A stretch of DNA of 32,552 nt from an uncultured Gammaproteobacteria bacterium (GCA_913428515.1 CAJYCI010000004.1:1-32552), one strand, 5' to 3'. Positions 8,250 to 17,673 are shown, counted from the stretch's first letter. Notes: generated by a model from the sequence alone, not told the origin. Program-made: numbers and translations.

Positions 8250-8702
8250 ATGTTTAGAGGAGTAAATAACATCAATATAGATGTTAAGGGACGTTTCGGC
8301 GTGCCTTCAAGATTTCGTGAGTTTCTTGCTGATCATTGCCGTGGAGAGATGGTTGTGACAATAGACACCGAAGAGAGATGCCTCCTTATATATCCTCGGC
8401 CTGATTGGGATGATATCCAAAGAAGAGTAGAAGATTTGCCAAGTTTTAATGTGGTCACTCGCCGAGTTCAGAGATTGTTGATTGGTCACGCTACCGATGT
8501 CCAAATGGATGCGAGTGGTCGGGTTTTGTTGACCCCGCCGCTTAGGAGTTATGCCAATTTAGACAAAAAGGGAATTCTAATAGGGCAAGGCAAAAAAATG
8601 GAGCTTTGGGATGAGAGTGCTTGGAACAATAAACGCGATATTTGGGTCGAAGAAGGTCAAGGTCTAGGAATACCCGAGGAGTTGGCGGGCTTATCTTTAT
8701 AA
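8250..8702 (+). CDS. mraZ: Transcriptional regulator MraZ
   Basis: DNA-binding regulator that opens the dcw cluster. The 150 residues contain two AbrB-like half-motifs: FRGVNNINIDVKGRFGVPSRFRE at the N-terminus and ATDVQMDASGRVLLTPPLR in the second half. These assemble into a ring that binds the TGGGN boxes seen upstream. The ATG start has a CGGAG ribosome site at normal spacing. The stop lies 10 bases before rsmH. A long leader (about 80 bases) separates the operator from the start codon. Confidence 0.96.
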   Translation: MFRGVNNINIDVKGRFGVPSRFREFLADHCRGEMVVTIDTEERCLLIYPRPDWDDIQRRVEDLPSFNVVTRRVQRLLIGHATDVQMDASGRVLLTPPLRSYANLDKKGILIGQGKKMELWDESAWNNKRDIWVEEGQGLGIPEELAGLSL

Positions 8703-8712
8703 GGAGAAATAA

Positions 8713-9645
8713 TTGTCAGGTTATGACAATCATTACAGTGTTATGCTCGATGAAGCTCTCAAAGCTTTGTTTGTTCGTAAAAGCGGCACCTACGCAGATT
8801 GCACTTATGGTCGAGGCGGCCACAGTAGGGCAATTCTCTCAGCTTTAGGTGCTGAAGGTCGTTTATTAGCTTTGGATTCTGATTTGGACGCGGTGAATCA
8901 TGCAAAAAAAATGTTTGCTGATGATTCTCGAGTGATTGTTGAGCACAGTACGTTTTCGAATATTGAAAAGCTTGCTGGAAAGCACCATGCAACTGGATTT
9001 GATGGAGTCTTGTTAGATTTGGGCGTTTCTTCCCCCCAGCTAGATAACGCAAAAAGAGGATTTTCTTTTAGACTGGACGGTCCCTTGGATATGAGGCTGA
9101 ATTCAAACACTGGAATAACGGCGGCGGATTGGTTGCAGCAAGCACCACAAAAGGAAATCGAGAAAGTCTTAAAAAACTTTGGAGAAGAGAGATATTTTCG
9201 AAGAATAGCTAGGGCTCTAGTAACCGAAAGAAATAAATCTGAGCTCAAAACCACGAGTGGCCTTGTAGAAGTTGTCAAAAAAGCCATACCTGCTCTAGAC
9301 AGGAACAAGCACCCTGCGACTCGAGTTTTCCAAGCAATTCGAATCCACATTAATCGAGAGTTAGACGAGTTGTCGAATTGCTTGGAACAGCTAATCGGTC
9401 TAATGAATGCTGGTGGCCGAATAGTGGTAATTAGTTTCCACTCGCTGGAAGATAGGATTGTTAAAAATTTTTTCAAACGTAAAGCTCAGGGAGAGTATTT
9501 TCCAAGAAAGTTTCCGATTAAAGATGCTGATATAAAGAGAACTATAAGGGTTCTTGGAAAACCGCTAAAGGCATCTCAACAAGAAATTCTCAATAACCGA
9601 AGATCACGAAGCGCGATCATGAGAGTGGCGGAGAAAATGCCATGA
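8713..9645 (+). CDS. rsmH: 16S rRNA (cytosine-1402-N4)-methyltransferase RsmH (MraW)
   Basis: RsmH adds the N4-methyl to C1402 of 16S rRNA, the same nucleotide that RsmI (also in this window) methylates on the ribose. The 310-residue protein starts at TTG with a strong AAGGAG site seven bases upstream and begins MSGYDNHYSVMLDEAL, as expected. Motifs: DCTYGRGGHSRAIL (SAM binding), LLALDSDLDAV, GFDGVLLDLGVSSPQLD, and the C-terminal RRSRSAIMRVAEK. The stop overlaps the ftsL start (ATGA). Confidence 0.97.
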   Translation: MSGYDNHYSVMLDEALKALFVRKSGTYADCTYGRGGHSRAILSALGAEGRLLALDSDLDAVNHAKKMFADDSRVIVEHSTFSNIEKLAGKHHATGFDGVLLDLGVSSPQLDNAKRGFSFRLDGPLDMRLNSNTGITAADWLQQAPQKEIEKVLKNFGEERYFRRIARALVTERNKSELKTTSGLVEVVKKAIPALDRNKHPATRVFQAIRIHINRELDELSNCLEQLIGLMNAGGRIVVISFHSLEDRIVKNFFKRKAQGEYFPRKFPIKDADIKRTIRVLGKPLKASQQEILNNRRSRSAIMRVAEKMP

Positions 9646-9944
9646 TGAAAACTAGCGCCGCATTTCTGCTCTGGGTTATTTCTCCTCGTTACGTGGCCAT
9701 CTCCATTCTGGTATTGGTATTAGGGATGTCGGCTTTTTTTGTTTCTTTTTCTTCCCATCAAACAAGAGAGTTATATCGAAGCCTGCATGTCATTCAAAAG
9801 CAAAGAGACGATTTGGATTATGAATATCAAAAGTTAATTTTAGAAAGGGGGGCTTTTGCAGATTACTCAAGAATTACAGATCTTGCAAAAAAACAGCTAA
9901 ATATGCGTTCTCCCCTAACAGACGAGCTCGTTGTTTTAAGATGA
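9642..9944 (+). CDS. ftsL: Cell division protein FtsL
   Basis: Small bitopic divisome protein that with FtsB and FtsQ activates FtsW-FtsI. The 100 residues have one membrane segment (about 18-36, YVAISILVLVLGMSAFFVSF), then a heptad-like coiled coil (residues 45-75) and a short periplasmic tail. Sequence conservation of FtsL is always low, so the call relies on length, topology and position between rsmH and ftsI. It overlaps both neighbours by four bases. A second ATG immediately follows the first. Confidence 0.92.
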   Translation: MMKTSAAFLLWVISPRYVAISILVLVLGMSAFFVSFSSHQTRELYRSLHVIQKQRDDLDYEYQKLILERGAFADYSRITDLAKKQLNMRSPLTDELVVLR

Positions 9945-11596
9945 GTTTTTTGAGGGTTTATATCGTAGTTTTAGCTGTCTTTATTTCAGCGCTAGTGATA
10001 ATCATGAGGCTGATATTCTTGAATCTGGAGCAGAAAGAGTTTCTGCAGAGAGAAGGCGAAAAAAGAGCGATCGGCACCTCGGTTATAAACGTTAATCGCG
10101 GAATGATTCAGGATCGCTCAGGCAAGCCTCTGGCTGTAAGCACACCTGCTTTTGCTTTGAGGCTAGATCCTTCTAGAATAATCGAATCTGATCAAGACCT
10201 TTCTTTTCTAGCTGAATACTTAGGGGTAACGACCAAGATGCTACGAGCAAAGGTCGGAGAAAACACCAAAGGCAGGAGTTACTATTTAAGAAGGGACGTT
10301 CCTCCCTCAGATGCTCGCAGACTTTTAGACTTAGGTTTGAAGGGTTTGCAGGCAGACCGGACTTTTAAAAGATTTTACCCAGCGGGAGAAGTCGCTGCCC
10401 ACGTGGTAGGGATTGTGAATACAGATGATAAAGGGATTGAGGGGTTAGAACTCGCGTATGACAAATTGCTAACAGGCACTCCTGGTCAAAAAAAATTTTT
10501 GAGAAATGCTCATCGTGAGGTTGTAAAAGATGAACAACAGCTCGTCTTAGCAGAACCGGGCCAAAATCTGACGGTTTCCCTCGATCTGCGTCTTCAATAT
10601 CTTGCTTACAAAGAATTAAAGTCGGCTGTTTCCTCTTTTGAAGCGCAATCTGGTTCCGTCATTATTCTGGATGTTGAGAGCGGAGAGATTCTAGCGATGG
10701 TTAACCAACCCTCTTATAATCCAAATTATCGTAATCATAGGGTTTTAGATCCTAAAGCACTAAGAAATAGAGCGCTTACAGATGTCTACGAGCCTGGTTC
10801 TACCGTTAAACCATTGACGGTCGTCGCAGCTTTGGAGACAGGCAAATATTCTGCTGAATCTAATATTGACACCTCCCCTGGCTCATTGAAGATAGGTAGC
10901 TTAATAGTTCGGGATCCATCTAATCGTGGATTATTAAGTATGGATCAGGTGATCGCTCACTCGAGCCAAGTCGGAATCTCTAAGCTCGCCCTCAATTTAG
11001 ATGCACATGAAGTCAGAGCGCTATTTGATCGGATGGGCATAGGAAAGACGCTTTCGATCGGATTCCCTGGCGAGGAAACAGGTTCTTTGCCTTACTTTCG
11101 CCGTTGGAAAGATATCGACCGAGTTACCTTTGCTTATGGTTATGGTTTGACCCTGACCCCTACGCATCTTGCAAGTGCCTATATGACAATAGCAAACGAT
11201 GGTGTTAAGAGAGATTTAACTCTTTTAAGAGGTGGGCGTTCGGAATCGACAAGGGTTTTTTCAAGGCCTGTTGCTGCTCAATTAAAAAAAATGTTGTCAT
11301 TAGTAGTGATAGACGGCACCGGGCAAAAAGCCGAAGTGGATGGGTATCAAGTCGCAGGAAAGACAGGAACGGCAAGAAAGGTGGGCGCAGACGGTTATAC
11401 GGATAAAAATCACCTTGCCTTTTTTGCGGGATTGGCTCCGGCCAATCAGCCGAAATTAGTTGCTGTCGTACTTATAAATGACCCACAAACCGCACGAAGC
11501 GGTGGCGGTGCCATTGCCGCCCCTGTTTTCTCTAGAGTCATGGCAGGAGCTCTGAGAATCTTGAATATCCCTCCCGCAAGAAAAGGTCCAGTTTGA
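9941..11596 (+). CDS. ftsI: Septal peptidoglycan transpeptidase FtsI (PBP3)
   Basis: Class B penicillin-binding protein that cross-links septal peptidoglycan with FtsW. One N-terminal membrane anchor (residues 4-24), a pedestal domain with INVNRGMIQDRSGKPLAVS, then the transpeptidase domain. The catalytic SxxK is STVKP (S287, K290), and the KTG motif is KTGTARK (K474). The second motif, normally SxN (SSN in close homologs such as E. coli), reads SSQ here (S341-Q343, in AHSSQVGISKLAL). The rest is well conserved and the gene is intact at 551 residues, so it is probably functional. It overlaps ftsL (ATGA) and touches murE (TGATG). Confidence 0.96.
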   Translation: MSFLRVYIVVLAVFISALVIIMRLIFLNLEQKEFLQREGEKRAIGTSVINVNRGMIQDRSGKPLAVSTPAFALRLDPSRIIESDQDLSFLAEYLGVTTKMLRAKVGENTKGRSYYLRRDVPPSDARRLLDLGLKGLQADRTFKRFYPAGEVAAHVVGIVNTDDKGIEGLELAYDKLLTGTPGQKKFLRNAHREVVKDEQQLVLAEPGQNLTVSLDLRLQYLAYKELKSAVSSFEAQSGSVIILDVESGEILAMVNQPSYNPNYRNHRVLDPKALRNRALTDVYEPGSTVKPLTVVAALETGKYSAESNIDTSPGSLKIGSLIVRDPSNRGLLSMDQVIAHSSQVGISKLALNLDAHEVRALFDRMGIGKTLSIGFPGEETGSLPYFRRWKDIDRVTFAYGYGLTLTPTHLASAYMTIANDGVKRDLTLLRGGRSESTRVFSRPVAAQLKKMLSLVVIDGTGQKAEVDGYQVAGKTGTARKVGADGYTDKNHLAFFAGLAPANQPKLVAVVLINDPQTARSGGGAIAAPVFSRVMAGALRILNIPPARKGPV

Positions 11597-13050
11597 TGGG
11601 AATATTATTAAGTGAACTCATTTGCAACAAAGGGTTGCCGGATATTCGCTTAAATGGAATTTCTACAGATAGTAGGAAAATAAGAAAAGGCGATCTTTTC
11701 GTGAGCCTTTCTGGCCGTAAACATGAGGGTAATGATTTTATAAGCGACGCACTCCGTAAAGGAGCTGCTGCGGTGATAACAGATAGGCTTCCGAAAAAAA
11801 AATATATGACGGATTTACCAATTTTCTACTTTGCGAACCTAAGACAAGACCTGGGGGAGTACGCTTCTCGATTTTTTGGGTTCCCCTCTAAGAATATGCA
11901 AGTAATCGCTTTGACCGGAACAAATGGAAAAACTTCTGTAACCCATTTCCTCGCTCAAGTTATGAAAGGGCGATGTTTTAGCCCAGGCATAATTGGATCA
12001 TTAGGGTATGGAGAGCCCGGGAAACTCGTCTCTGCTGACCTAACGACACCTGATGCAGTTAGATTACAGAGTATTTTAAGGGCTCTTTATGAGAAAGGAT
12101 GTGAACATGTTTTCCTGGAGGCTTCCTCTCATGGTCTTCATCAAGGTCGTCTGTCTGGGGTTGACGTAGATATCGCTGTTATGACTAACATCTCCCAAGA
12201 TCATCTTGACTATCATGGGACCATGGAAGCGTATAAAGATGCAAAGGCAAAGTTATTTACGCGAGGCTCATTGAAAAAAGCAGTTATTAATAAAGATGAT
12301 GCATATGCGATAAATTTGCAACGCCGTTTGTCTACTGATGTTGAGGTCAAAACCTATGGTTGTAAGCATCCAGCAGATATTCGTCTAATCTCTGCGAGTT
12401 TTAATAGAAAAGGAATTTCTTTGAGCGTTTCTTGTTCTGGCTTTGAATTTTCGGCCGATCTCTCATTATTCGGAACTTTCAATGTAGAAAATATTTTGGC
12501 AACGTTAGCCACTTTGGATGCTATGGGTTGGAGTGGTGAAGAAATCTCTCATTCAATCCGCGATTTAGCCGGTGTTCCTGGAAGAATGGAGTTAGTTTCG
12601 AAGGAAGAGGAGCCCACAGTGTTTCTCGATTATGCACATACGCCTGATGGCCTAAGAAAATCTTTACTTAGTATTCGCGAGCATTTTGGAGGAAGAAAAT
12701 TAACCTGTTTGTTTGGCTGTGGTGGAGATCGCGATGCATCAAAACGCAATTTAATGGGTAAAATAGCCAACGAATTATCAGATACGATTATCCTGACGAA
12801 TGATAATCCTCGAGGCGAGGCTCCTGAGGATATTATTCGTGATATCGGAGGGGGAATCTCTAGACCATACCTGTGTGAGCTAGATAGAGCTAAAGCAATC
12901 TCTGAAGCTATTAGAGCTGCTAAAAATGAAGATGTAATATTGGTGGCAGGGAAAGGTCGAGAAATGTTCCAGGAGGTCAAGCTTGATAAGATTCCCCATC
13001 AAGATTTGAATAGCATTCGGGTTGCTTTGGAGGCTAGAGAGCATGTCTGA
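11596..13050 (+). CDS. murE: UDP-MurNAc-tripeptide synthetase MurE (meso-diaminopimelate adding)
   Basis: Adds the third residue of the peptidoglycan stem peptide in the cytoplasm. The track starts at TTG 11593; I prefer ATG 11596, which shares a base with the ftsI stop (TGATG). The Mur ligase ATP loop is GTNGKTS, followed by LEASSHGLHQGR and NISQDHLDYHGTM. The substrate motif is DNPR (about residue 403), which marks meso-diaminopimelate rather than lysine. Length is 484 residues, so there is no fusion to MurF. In most gammaproteobacteria murF and mraY follow; here murD begins eight bases before the murE stop. Confidence 0.97.
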   Translation: MGILLSELICNKGLPDIRLNGISTDSRKIRKGDLFVSLSGRKHEGNDFISDALRKGAAAVITDRLPKKKYMTDLPIFYFANLRQDLGEYASRFFGFPSKNMQVIALTGTNGKTSVTHFLAQVMKGRCFSPGIIGSLGYGEPGKLVSADLTTPDAVRLQSILRALYEKGCEHVFLEASSHGLHQGRLSGVDVDIAVMTNISQDHLDYHGTMEAYKDAKAKLFTRGSLKKAVINKDDAYAINLQRRLSTDVEVKTYGCKHPADIRLISASFNRKGISLSVSCSGFEFSADLSLFGTFNVENILATLATLDAMGWSGEEISHSIRDLAGVPGRMELVSKEEEPTVFLDYAHTPDGLRKSLLSIREHFGGRKLTCLFGCGGDRDASKRNLMGKIANELSDTIILTNDNPRGEAPEDIIRDIGGGISRPYLCELDRAKAISEAIRAAKNEDVILVAGKGREMFQEVKLDKIPHQDLNSIRVALEAREHV

Positions 13051-14362
13051 GGCGCGAAGAGTCATTGCGGGTTTAGGAAAGACTGGACTCAGCTATGCAA
13101 AATTTTTAACCGCTCAAAATCTTGAGTTTGAGGTTCTTGAAGACAATTTGACCGAAGGAAAAATGTCTCAACTAAACAAGATAAAAAAAGGGGTTAAGGT
13201 CAGTTCGTTTAGTGATAATAAGCTTTTAGATGTTTCAGAGATATATCTTAGCCCCGGAGTGCCCAAGTTCAAGAAATGTATCGATCAAGCAGTAAAGAAT
13301 GGCGCTCAAATATTAAGCGATATCAAGATGTTTTTCGATCGAGTCCAGTGTCCGGTGGTCGCTATTACTGGAACAAATGGAAAATCAACTGTGGCTGAAC
13401 TCGTTGCTCTTGCGCTCGCTAACTGCTTTGAAAATATATTGCTAGCTGGGAATATCGGCGAGCCTGTTCTAGATAATATAAATTCAAAGCCAGCTCTCGC
13501 TGTTTTAGAGTTGTCTAGTTTCCAGTTGGAGGATCTCTATGAAGTCCGCCCAGAGGTGGCTGTAGTTTTGAATTTATCTCCAGATCATATGGATCGTTAT
13601 GATGACGTGGACTCCTATTTTTCAACGAAATTATCTATCTATGATAACTGCAAGAAAGCAGTAATTAACCGTGCGCTAGCGAAAAAGATAAAAGGCAGGT
13701 TTAAAAGACTAGCGACTTTCGGCCTCGGAGAAACAGAGGGCCTGGGAAATTTTGGTACAGTCACAAGACATAATGAAACATTTTTAGTTCATGGCTCTGA
13801 AGTCCTTCTTAAAGAGAGCGACTTAAACTTGAAGGGCAGTCATAACTTAGAAAATGTGCTAGCAACTTTGGCTATAGCTTGGCTTCTGGATGTTAATATT
13901 TCTTCTGTTTTAGAGACCATAAAAGAATATCGAGGTTTGCCTCATCGAAGTGAAGTGATCACAGGTAAAAATGGGGTTCTTTTTGTTAACGATTCTAAAG
14001 CGACAAATCAAGGAGCTCTTTTAGCTTCTTTAAAAAGTCATGCGAAGAACCACAGGATACATCTGATTTTGGGCGGAGAAACTAAAGGGGCAAGTTTCTC
14101 TCGTTTGGCGGAAAAGATAAGGCCGTTGGTCAAATCTCTATGTATTATTGGAAAAAATCAAGAGCAACTGCAGCACGAGCTTTCTCGCTGCTCTCCCATG
14201 GGGTGTGAAAATATTCACGATGCAGTCTCCGAATGCTACAAAAATTCAAAGTCAGGAGATCTAGTTCTATTATCCCCTGGCTGCGCAAGCACTGATCAAT
14301 TTAAAAATTTTGAAGAGCGCGGAAATGTCTTTAAAAGAGCAGTCTCAGAGGTTCTCTTATGA
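13043..14362 (+). CDS. murD: UDP-MurNAc-L-alanine:D-glutamate ligase MurD
   Basis: Adds D-glutamate to UDP-MurNAc-L-Ala. The track's upstream start is replaced by ATG 13043 (MSEARRVIAGLGKTGLSYAKFL), which gives the normal N-terminus and an 8-base overlap with murE (ATGTCTGA). Domain 1 binds the UDP substrate. The central ATP loop is ITGTNGKSTV, with LELSSFQLE and NLSPDHMDRY following; domain 3 has FVNDSKATNQGA and LILGGETKGA. At 439 residues it is the normal size. Neighbours are unusual in that mraY is not upstream. Confidence 0.96.
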   Translation: MSEARRVIAGLGKTGLSYAKFLTAQNLEFEVLEDNLTEGKMSQLNKIKKGVKVSSFSDNKLLDVSEIYLSPGVPKFKKCIDQAVKNGAQILSDIKMFFDRVQCPVVAITGTNGKSTVAELVALALANCFENILLAGNIGEPVLDNINSKPALAVLELSSFQLEDLYEVRPEVAVVLNLSPDHMDRYDDVDSYFSTKLSIYDNCKKAVINRALAKKIKGRFKRLATFGLGETEGLGNFGTVTRHNETFLVHGSEVLLKESDLNLKGSHNLENVLATLAIAWLLDVNISSVLETIKEYRGLPHRSEVITGKNGVLFVNDSKATNQGALLASLKSHAKNHRIHLILGGETKGASFSRLAEKIRPLVKSLCIIGKNQEQLQHELSRCSPMGCENIHDAVSECYKNSKSGDLVLLSPGCASTDQFKNFEERGNVFKRAVSEVLL

Positions 14363-15522
14363 AAGCTCGTGTAAAGCATCAGAAAGAAATTGACTCGGAG
14401 CATTTAGTTAGTCCGGTTGACCCTGTGTTGTCTGCCATCACTTTAGCTCTCCTAGTCTTCGGATCGATTATGGTGGGCTCGGCCTCTATGGAAATTGGAC
14501 TAAGAAATTACGGAAATCCTTTCCATCTCGTTGCTATCCATCACATATATATTTTTTTGGGATTGCTTTCTTTCGTTTTTGTTCTAGGACTACCAATGAT
14601 ATTTTGGGAAAAAATGGGATGGGGTTTTCTGATAATCTCTTTATTGGTTTTAACTGCCGTTCTCGTGCCAGGGATTGGAAAAGAGGTTAATGGCTCTATT
14701 CGTTGGATTCAAATCGGACCGATTAACTTGCAAGGATCTGAATTCGTCAAATTATTTTTCTTGGTTTACCTTGCTAAAAGTTTAACTGACAAAACAGATC
14801 AGTCATTAAGCAACCCCAGAACCCTCTTTGTTCCTGCTTTTTTTCTTGGCTTTATTGTCCTGCTCCTTATGCAACAACCTGATTTTGGTGCTTCCATCGT
14901 TTTGATCATAAGTAGTGCTGCGGTTTTCTATCTGTCGGGAGTTTCCTCACGATTTCTTTTCCCTTTTGGGTTCCTCATCTTAATTTTCATCATGATATTT
15001 TCCTTCATACAACCTTACAGGTTCGAGAGGATTATCTCTTTTTTTGACCCTTGGCATGATCCGTTCGGAAGTGGATATCAGTTAACTCAAGCGCTCATAG
15101 CTTTTGGCAGGGGCGAGTGGCTTGGGTTAGGACTGGGAAATAGCATACAGAAACTATTTTTCTTGCCTGAGGCACACACTGATTTTATTTTCTCGATCAT
15201 TGGTGAGGAGTTAGGTTTTGTAGGTGCTTCTTGCGTTGTTTTGTTATTCGTGGTCCTTGTGATTCGAGGATTATCGATTGGAAATTCTGCGAGGAGGAAA
15301 GGGATGAATTTCCACTCTAGCCTAGCATATGGAATTTCAATTCTTTTAGGCGTTCAATCTGCCGTAAATCTCGGAGTAAATTTGGGAGTCTTGCCGACAA
15401 AGGGAATAACGCTGCCTTTTATTAGTTACGGTGGAAACAGCTTAGTGGTCAGCTTGGTAATGGTTGCAATCTTACTCCGGATAGAGATCGAGACCCGGGC
15501 AGGAAAAGAAAGAAATGTCTAG
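14359..15522 (+). CDS. ftsW: Septal peptidoglycan glycosyltransferase FtsW (SEDS family)
   Basis: SEDS-family polymerase that makes septal glycan strands from lipid II and works with FtsI. The 387 residues hold about ten membrane helices. Hallmarks are IQIGPINLQGSEFVKLFF, MQQPDFGASIVL (the conserved Asp of the family), AHTDFIFSIIGEELGFVG and LPTKGITLPFISYGGNS. It shares ATGA with murD and overlaps murC by eight bases (ATGTCTAG). murG, usually between ftsW and murC, is absent. Confidence 0.96.
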   Translation: MKARVKHQKEIDSEHLVSPVDPVLSAITLALLVFGSIMVGSASMEIGLRNYGNPFHLVAIHHIYIFLGLLSFVFVLGLPMIFWEKMGWGFLIISLLVLTAVLVPGIGKEVNGSIRWIQIGPINLQGSEFVKLFFLVYLAKSLTDKTDQSLSNPRTLFVPAFFLGFIVLLLMQQPDFGASIVLIISSAAVFYLSGVSSRFLFPFGFLILIFIMIFSFIQPYRFERIISFFDPWHDPFGSGYQLTQALIAFGRGEWLGLGLGNSIQKLFFLPEAHTDFIFSIIGEELGFVGASCVVLLFVVLVIRGLSIGNSARRKGMNFHSSLAYGISILLGVQSAVNLGVNLGVLPTKGITLPFISYGGNSLVVSLVMVAILLRIEIETRAGKERNV

Positions 15523-16954
15523 TTTTCGCTATGACCCAGTCGCGCAAATGGGGCGAATAAAACGAATTCATTTTGTTGGGATCGGTGGAGCGGGAATGAG
15601 CGGAATCGCTGAGGTTCTTCACAATCAGGGGTATCAAGTGTCTGGTTCCGACAATCAGTCATCCGATATGACTAATAGGCTTAGTTCCTTGGGAGCAAAA
15701 ATATTCATTGGGCACAAAGCGTCTCAGATCAATGACGCTGAGGCTGTGGTTGTTTCAAGTGCCATTCCAAAAACGAATCCAGAGTACTTAAGCGCAATTA
15801 AACGGCGTGTTCCAGTTGTTCAAAGAGCCGAGATGTTAGCGGAGCTAATGAGGTATCGATATGGTATTGCAGTTGCGGGTACACACGGAAAAACTACGAC
15901 CACTAGCTTGATTGCCTCGGTATTTAATGAGGCCGAACTTGACCCAACCTTTATAATCGGTGGGCTTCTTAACAGCTCCGCAAGCAATGCTAAATTAGGA
16001 GCATCTCGTTACCTGATAGCAGAAGCGGACGAAAGCGATGCTTCTTTTCTCCATCTTCAGCCAATGCTAACTGTTCTGACTAACGTTGATAGAGATCATT
16101 TGATAAATTATGAAGGAAGTTTTAAAAAGCTACAGCAAGCTTTTATAAAATTCATTCACAATTTGCCGTTTTACGGGTTGCTGGTTGCATGTATTGACGA
16201 TCCGATTACTAAAGTAATCCTGTCCCGAGTTAACCGTCCTATTATTACCTACGGTTTTGATGAAGAAGCTGATTATAGAGCGACTGATTTTATACAGAAG
16301 GGGTTTAAGTCCACCTTTACAGTAAAAAAGAAAAACGATCCCGGGTTGTCAGCATCTGTAGATTTCAGAATGCCTGGTTCTGAGAATGTTCAAAACGCCC
16401 TTGCATCTTTCGCAGTTGCATCTGAAGAAGGTATTGCAATAGAGAAGATTATTAGAGGAATTGAGTCTTTCGATGGCGTTTCAAGAAGATTTCAGTATCA
16501 CGGAACCTTCGGTGTAGCTCAAGGGAAATTTATGTTGGTGGATGACTACGGACACCATCCAAACGAGGTAAGATCAGTAATAGCAGCTATTCGGAATGGA
16601 TGGCCTGATTCACGACTAATAATGGTTTACCAACCTCACAGATACTCAAGGACATTGGAAATGTTTGAGAGTTTTGTTGATGTTCTCTCCAGTGTAGATC
16701 ATCTTTTCTTGCTAGAGACCTATGCCGCTGGAGAAGAGGCTCTTGAGGGTGCTGGAAGTAAAGATCTTTTTAATCAGCTAAAACTAAAAACTTCTGTTTC
16801 AGTTAAATTTGTAGAGTCCATTCAGGAAGTGCCATGTTTGCTTGAATCGTGTGTTCGTCCTGGAGATTTAGTTGTTACTCAGGGAGCAGGAGAGACTGCG
16901 CAGATAGCAAAGACTTTAACTCAAAGATGGCAGAGCGAGGAAACGATTTCATGA
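15515..16954 (+). CDS. murC: UDP-N-acetylmuramate:L-alanine ligase MurC
   Basis: Adds L-alanine, the first residue of the stem peptide, to UDP-MurNAc. The N-terminal Rossmann-like domain contains IHFVGIGGAGMSGIAEVL, the ATP loop is AGTHGKTTTTSL, and LIAEADESDASFL and LTNVDRDHLINYEG follow. The C-terminal domain has VDDYGHHPNEVR and VYQPHRYSRT. At 479 residues it is full length and not fused to Ddl. It overlaps ftsW by eight bases and ftsQ by four. The usual downstream ddl (or murB) is missing. Confidence 0.97.
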   Translation: MSSFRYDPVAQMGRIKRIHFVGIGGAGMSGIAEVLHNQGYQVSGSDNQSSDMTNRLSSLGAKIFIGHKASQINDAEAVVVSSAIPKTNPEYLSAIKRRVPVVQRAEMLAELMRYRYGIAVAGTHGKTTTTSLIASVFNEAELDPTFIIGGLLNSSASNAKLGASRYLIAEADESDASFLHLQPMLTVLTNVDRDHLINYEGSFKKLQQAFIKFIHNLPFYGLLVACIDDPITKVILSRVNRPIITYGFDEEADYRATDFIQKGFKSTFTVKKKNDPGLSASVDFRMPGSENVQNALASFAVASEEGIAIEKIIRGIESFDGVSRRFQYHGTFGVAQGKFMLVDDYGHHPNEVRSVIAAIRNGWPDSRLIMVYQPHRYSRTLEMFESFVDVLSSVDHLFLLETYAAGEEALEGAGSKDLFNQLKLKTSVSVKFVESIQEVPCLLESCVRPGDLVVTQGAGETAQIAKTLTQRWQSEETIS

Positions 16955-17673
16955 ATGGGATTTTTTTAAGATTGGGTTTGATGGCTTCGCTTTCTTTAGG
17001 ATTTATCTCTTTGGCAGTTGTTGCTTTGGACAAGTCGTCTTTTGGATCCTTGTCGATTTCAGGGGATCTCAATAGTGAACAACTTTTGCGAGCAAAAGAA
17101 ATATTAGCAGAAAACAGTGGGAGAGGATCCAATCCAAGAAATATTATCTCTGCTTTATCGAAGCTGCCGTGGATTCGAGAAGTAAACTTGCGGAAGCATT
17201 GGTCTTTGGGATCTGTCCTTGAGGTTTCTCCAAAAAATGTAATTGCCTATTGGAATGACGATTCTTTTATTGCAAACGATGGGGTAGTCCTACAAGGAGA
17301 CCTTTTTCGTGCAGGAAGCCTTCCCTATTTTTATGGCCCGAAAGGAAGTGAAAAAAATCTGATTGACTTCTATCTGCAGGTCAGCGGAGTTTTGAGAAGA
17401 TATGGACATCAGATAAATGAGCTTAAGCTTTCCGGCTTAGGGTCTTGGTCAATTGAGACGCAGACTGGACTTCATCTTTTTTTAGGAAGAAATGAACTAA
17501 AAAATCGGTTAGAGCGTTTTGTTGCTTTGGAGGAGCATCGCCGAATCAATGGTGATGAACGGACGGTTCTGAGTGTCGATGCTAGATATCCGGGTGGATT
17601 AGCAGTTAGATTCGCCGACGAAAAGTTTGGGCGAATATCAAGAAATTTAGCCCATAAGGAGATTGACTTGTGA
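16951..17673 (+). CDS. ftsQ: Cell division protein FtsQ
   Basis: Bitopic divisome protein that links cytoplasmic and periplasmic division proteins and binds FtsB and FtsL. The track start at 16849 lies deep inside murC; ATG 16951 (MNGIFLRLGLMASL) overlaps the murC stop by four bases and puts the membrane segment (about residues 5-27) near the N-terminus as expected. The POTRA domain follows (SLSISGDLNSEQLLRAKEIL), then the FtsQ-type beta domain (NVIAYWNDDSFIANDGVVL). Length is 240 residues. A GTGA overlap connects it to ftsA. Confidence 0.94.
   Translation: MNGIFLRLGLMASLSLGFISLAVVALDKSSFGSLSISGDLNSEQLLRAKEILAENSGRGSNPRNIISALSKLPWIREVNLRKHWSLGSVLEVSPKNVIAYWNDDSFIANDGVVLQGDLFRAGSLPYFYGPKGSEKNLIDFYLQVSGVLRRYGHQINELKLSGLGSWSIETQTGLHLFLGRNELKNRLERFVALEEHRRINGDERTVLSVDARYPGGLAVRFADEKFGRISRNLAHKEIDL

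Noticed and set aside
8898-9476. 192-residue minus-strand ORF opposite rsmH
   Set aside because: Antisense to rsmH, no ribosome site or recognisable motif; a shadow ORF.
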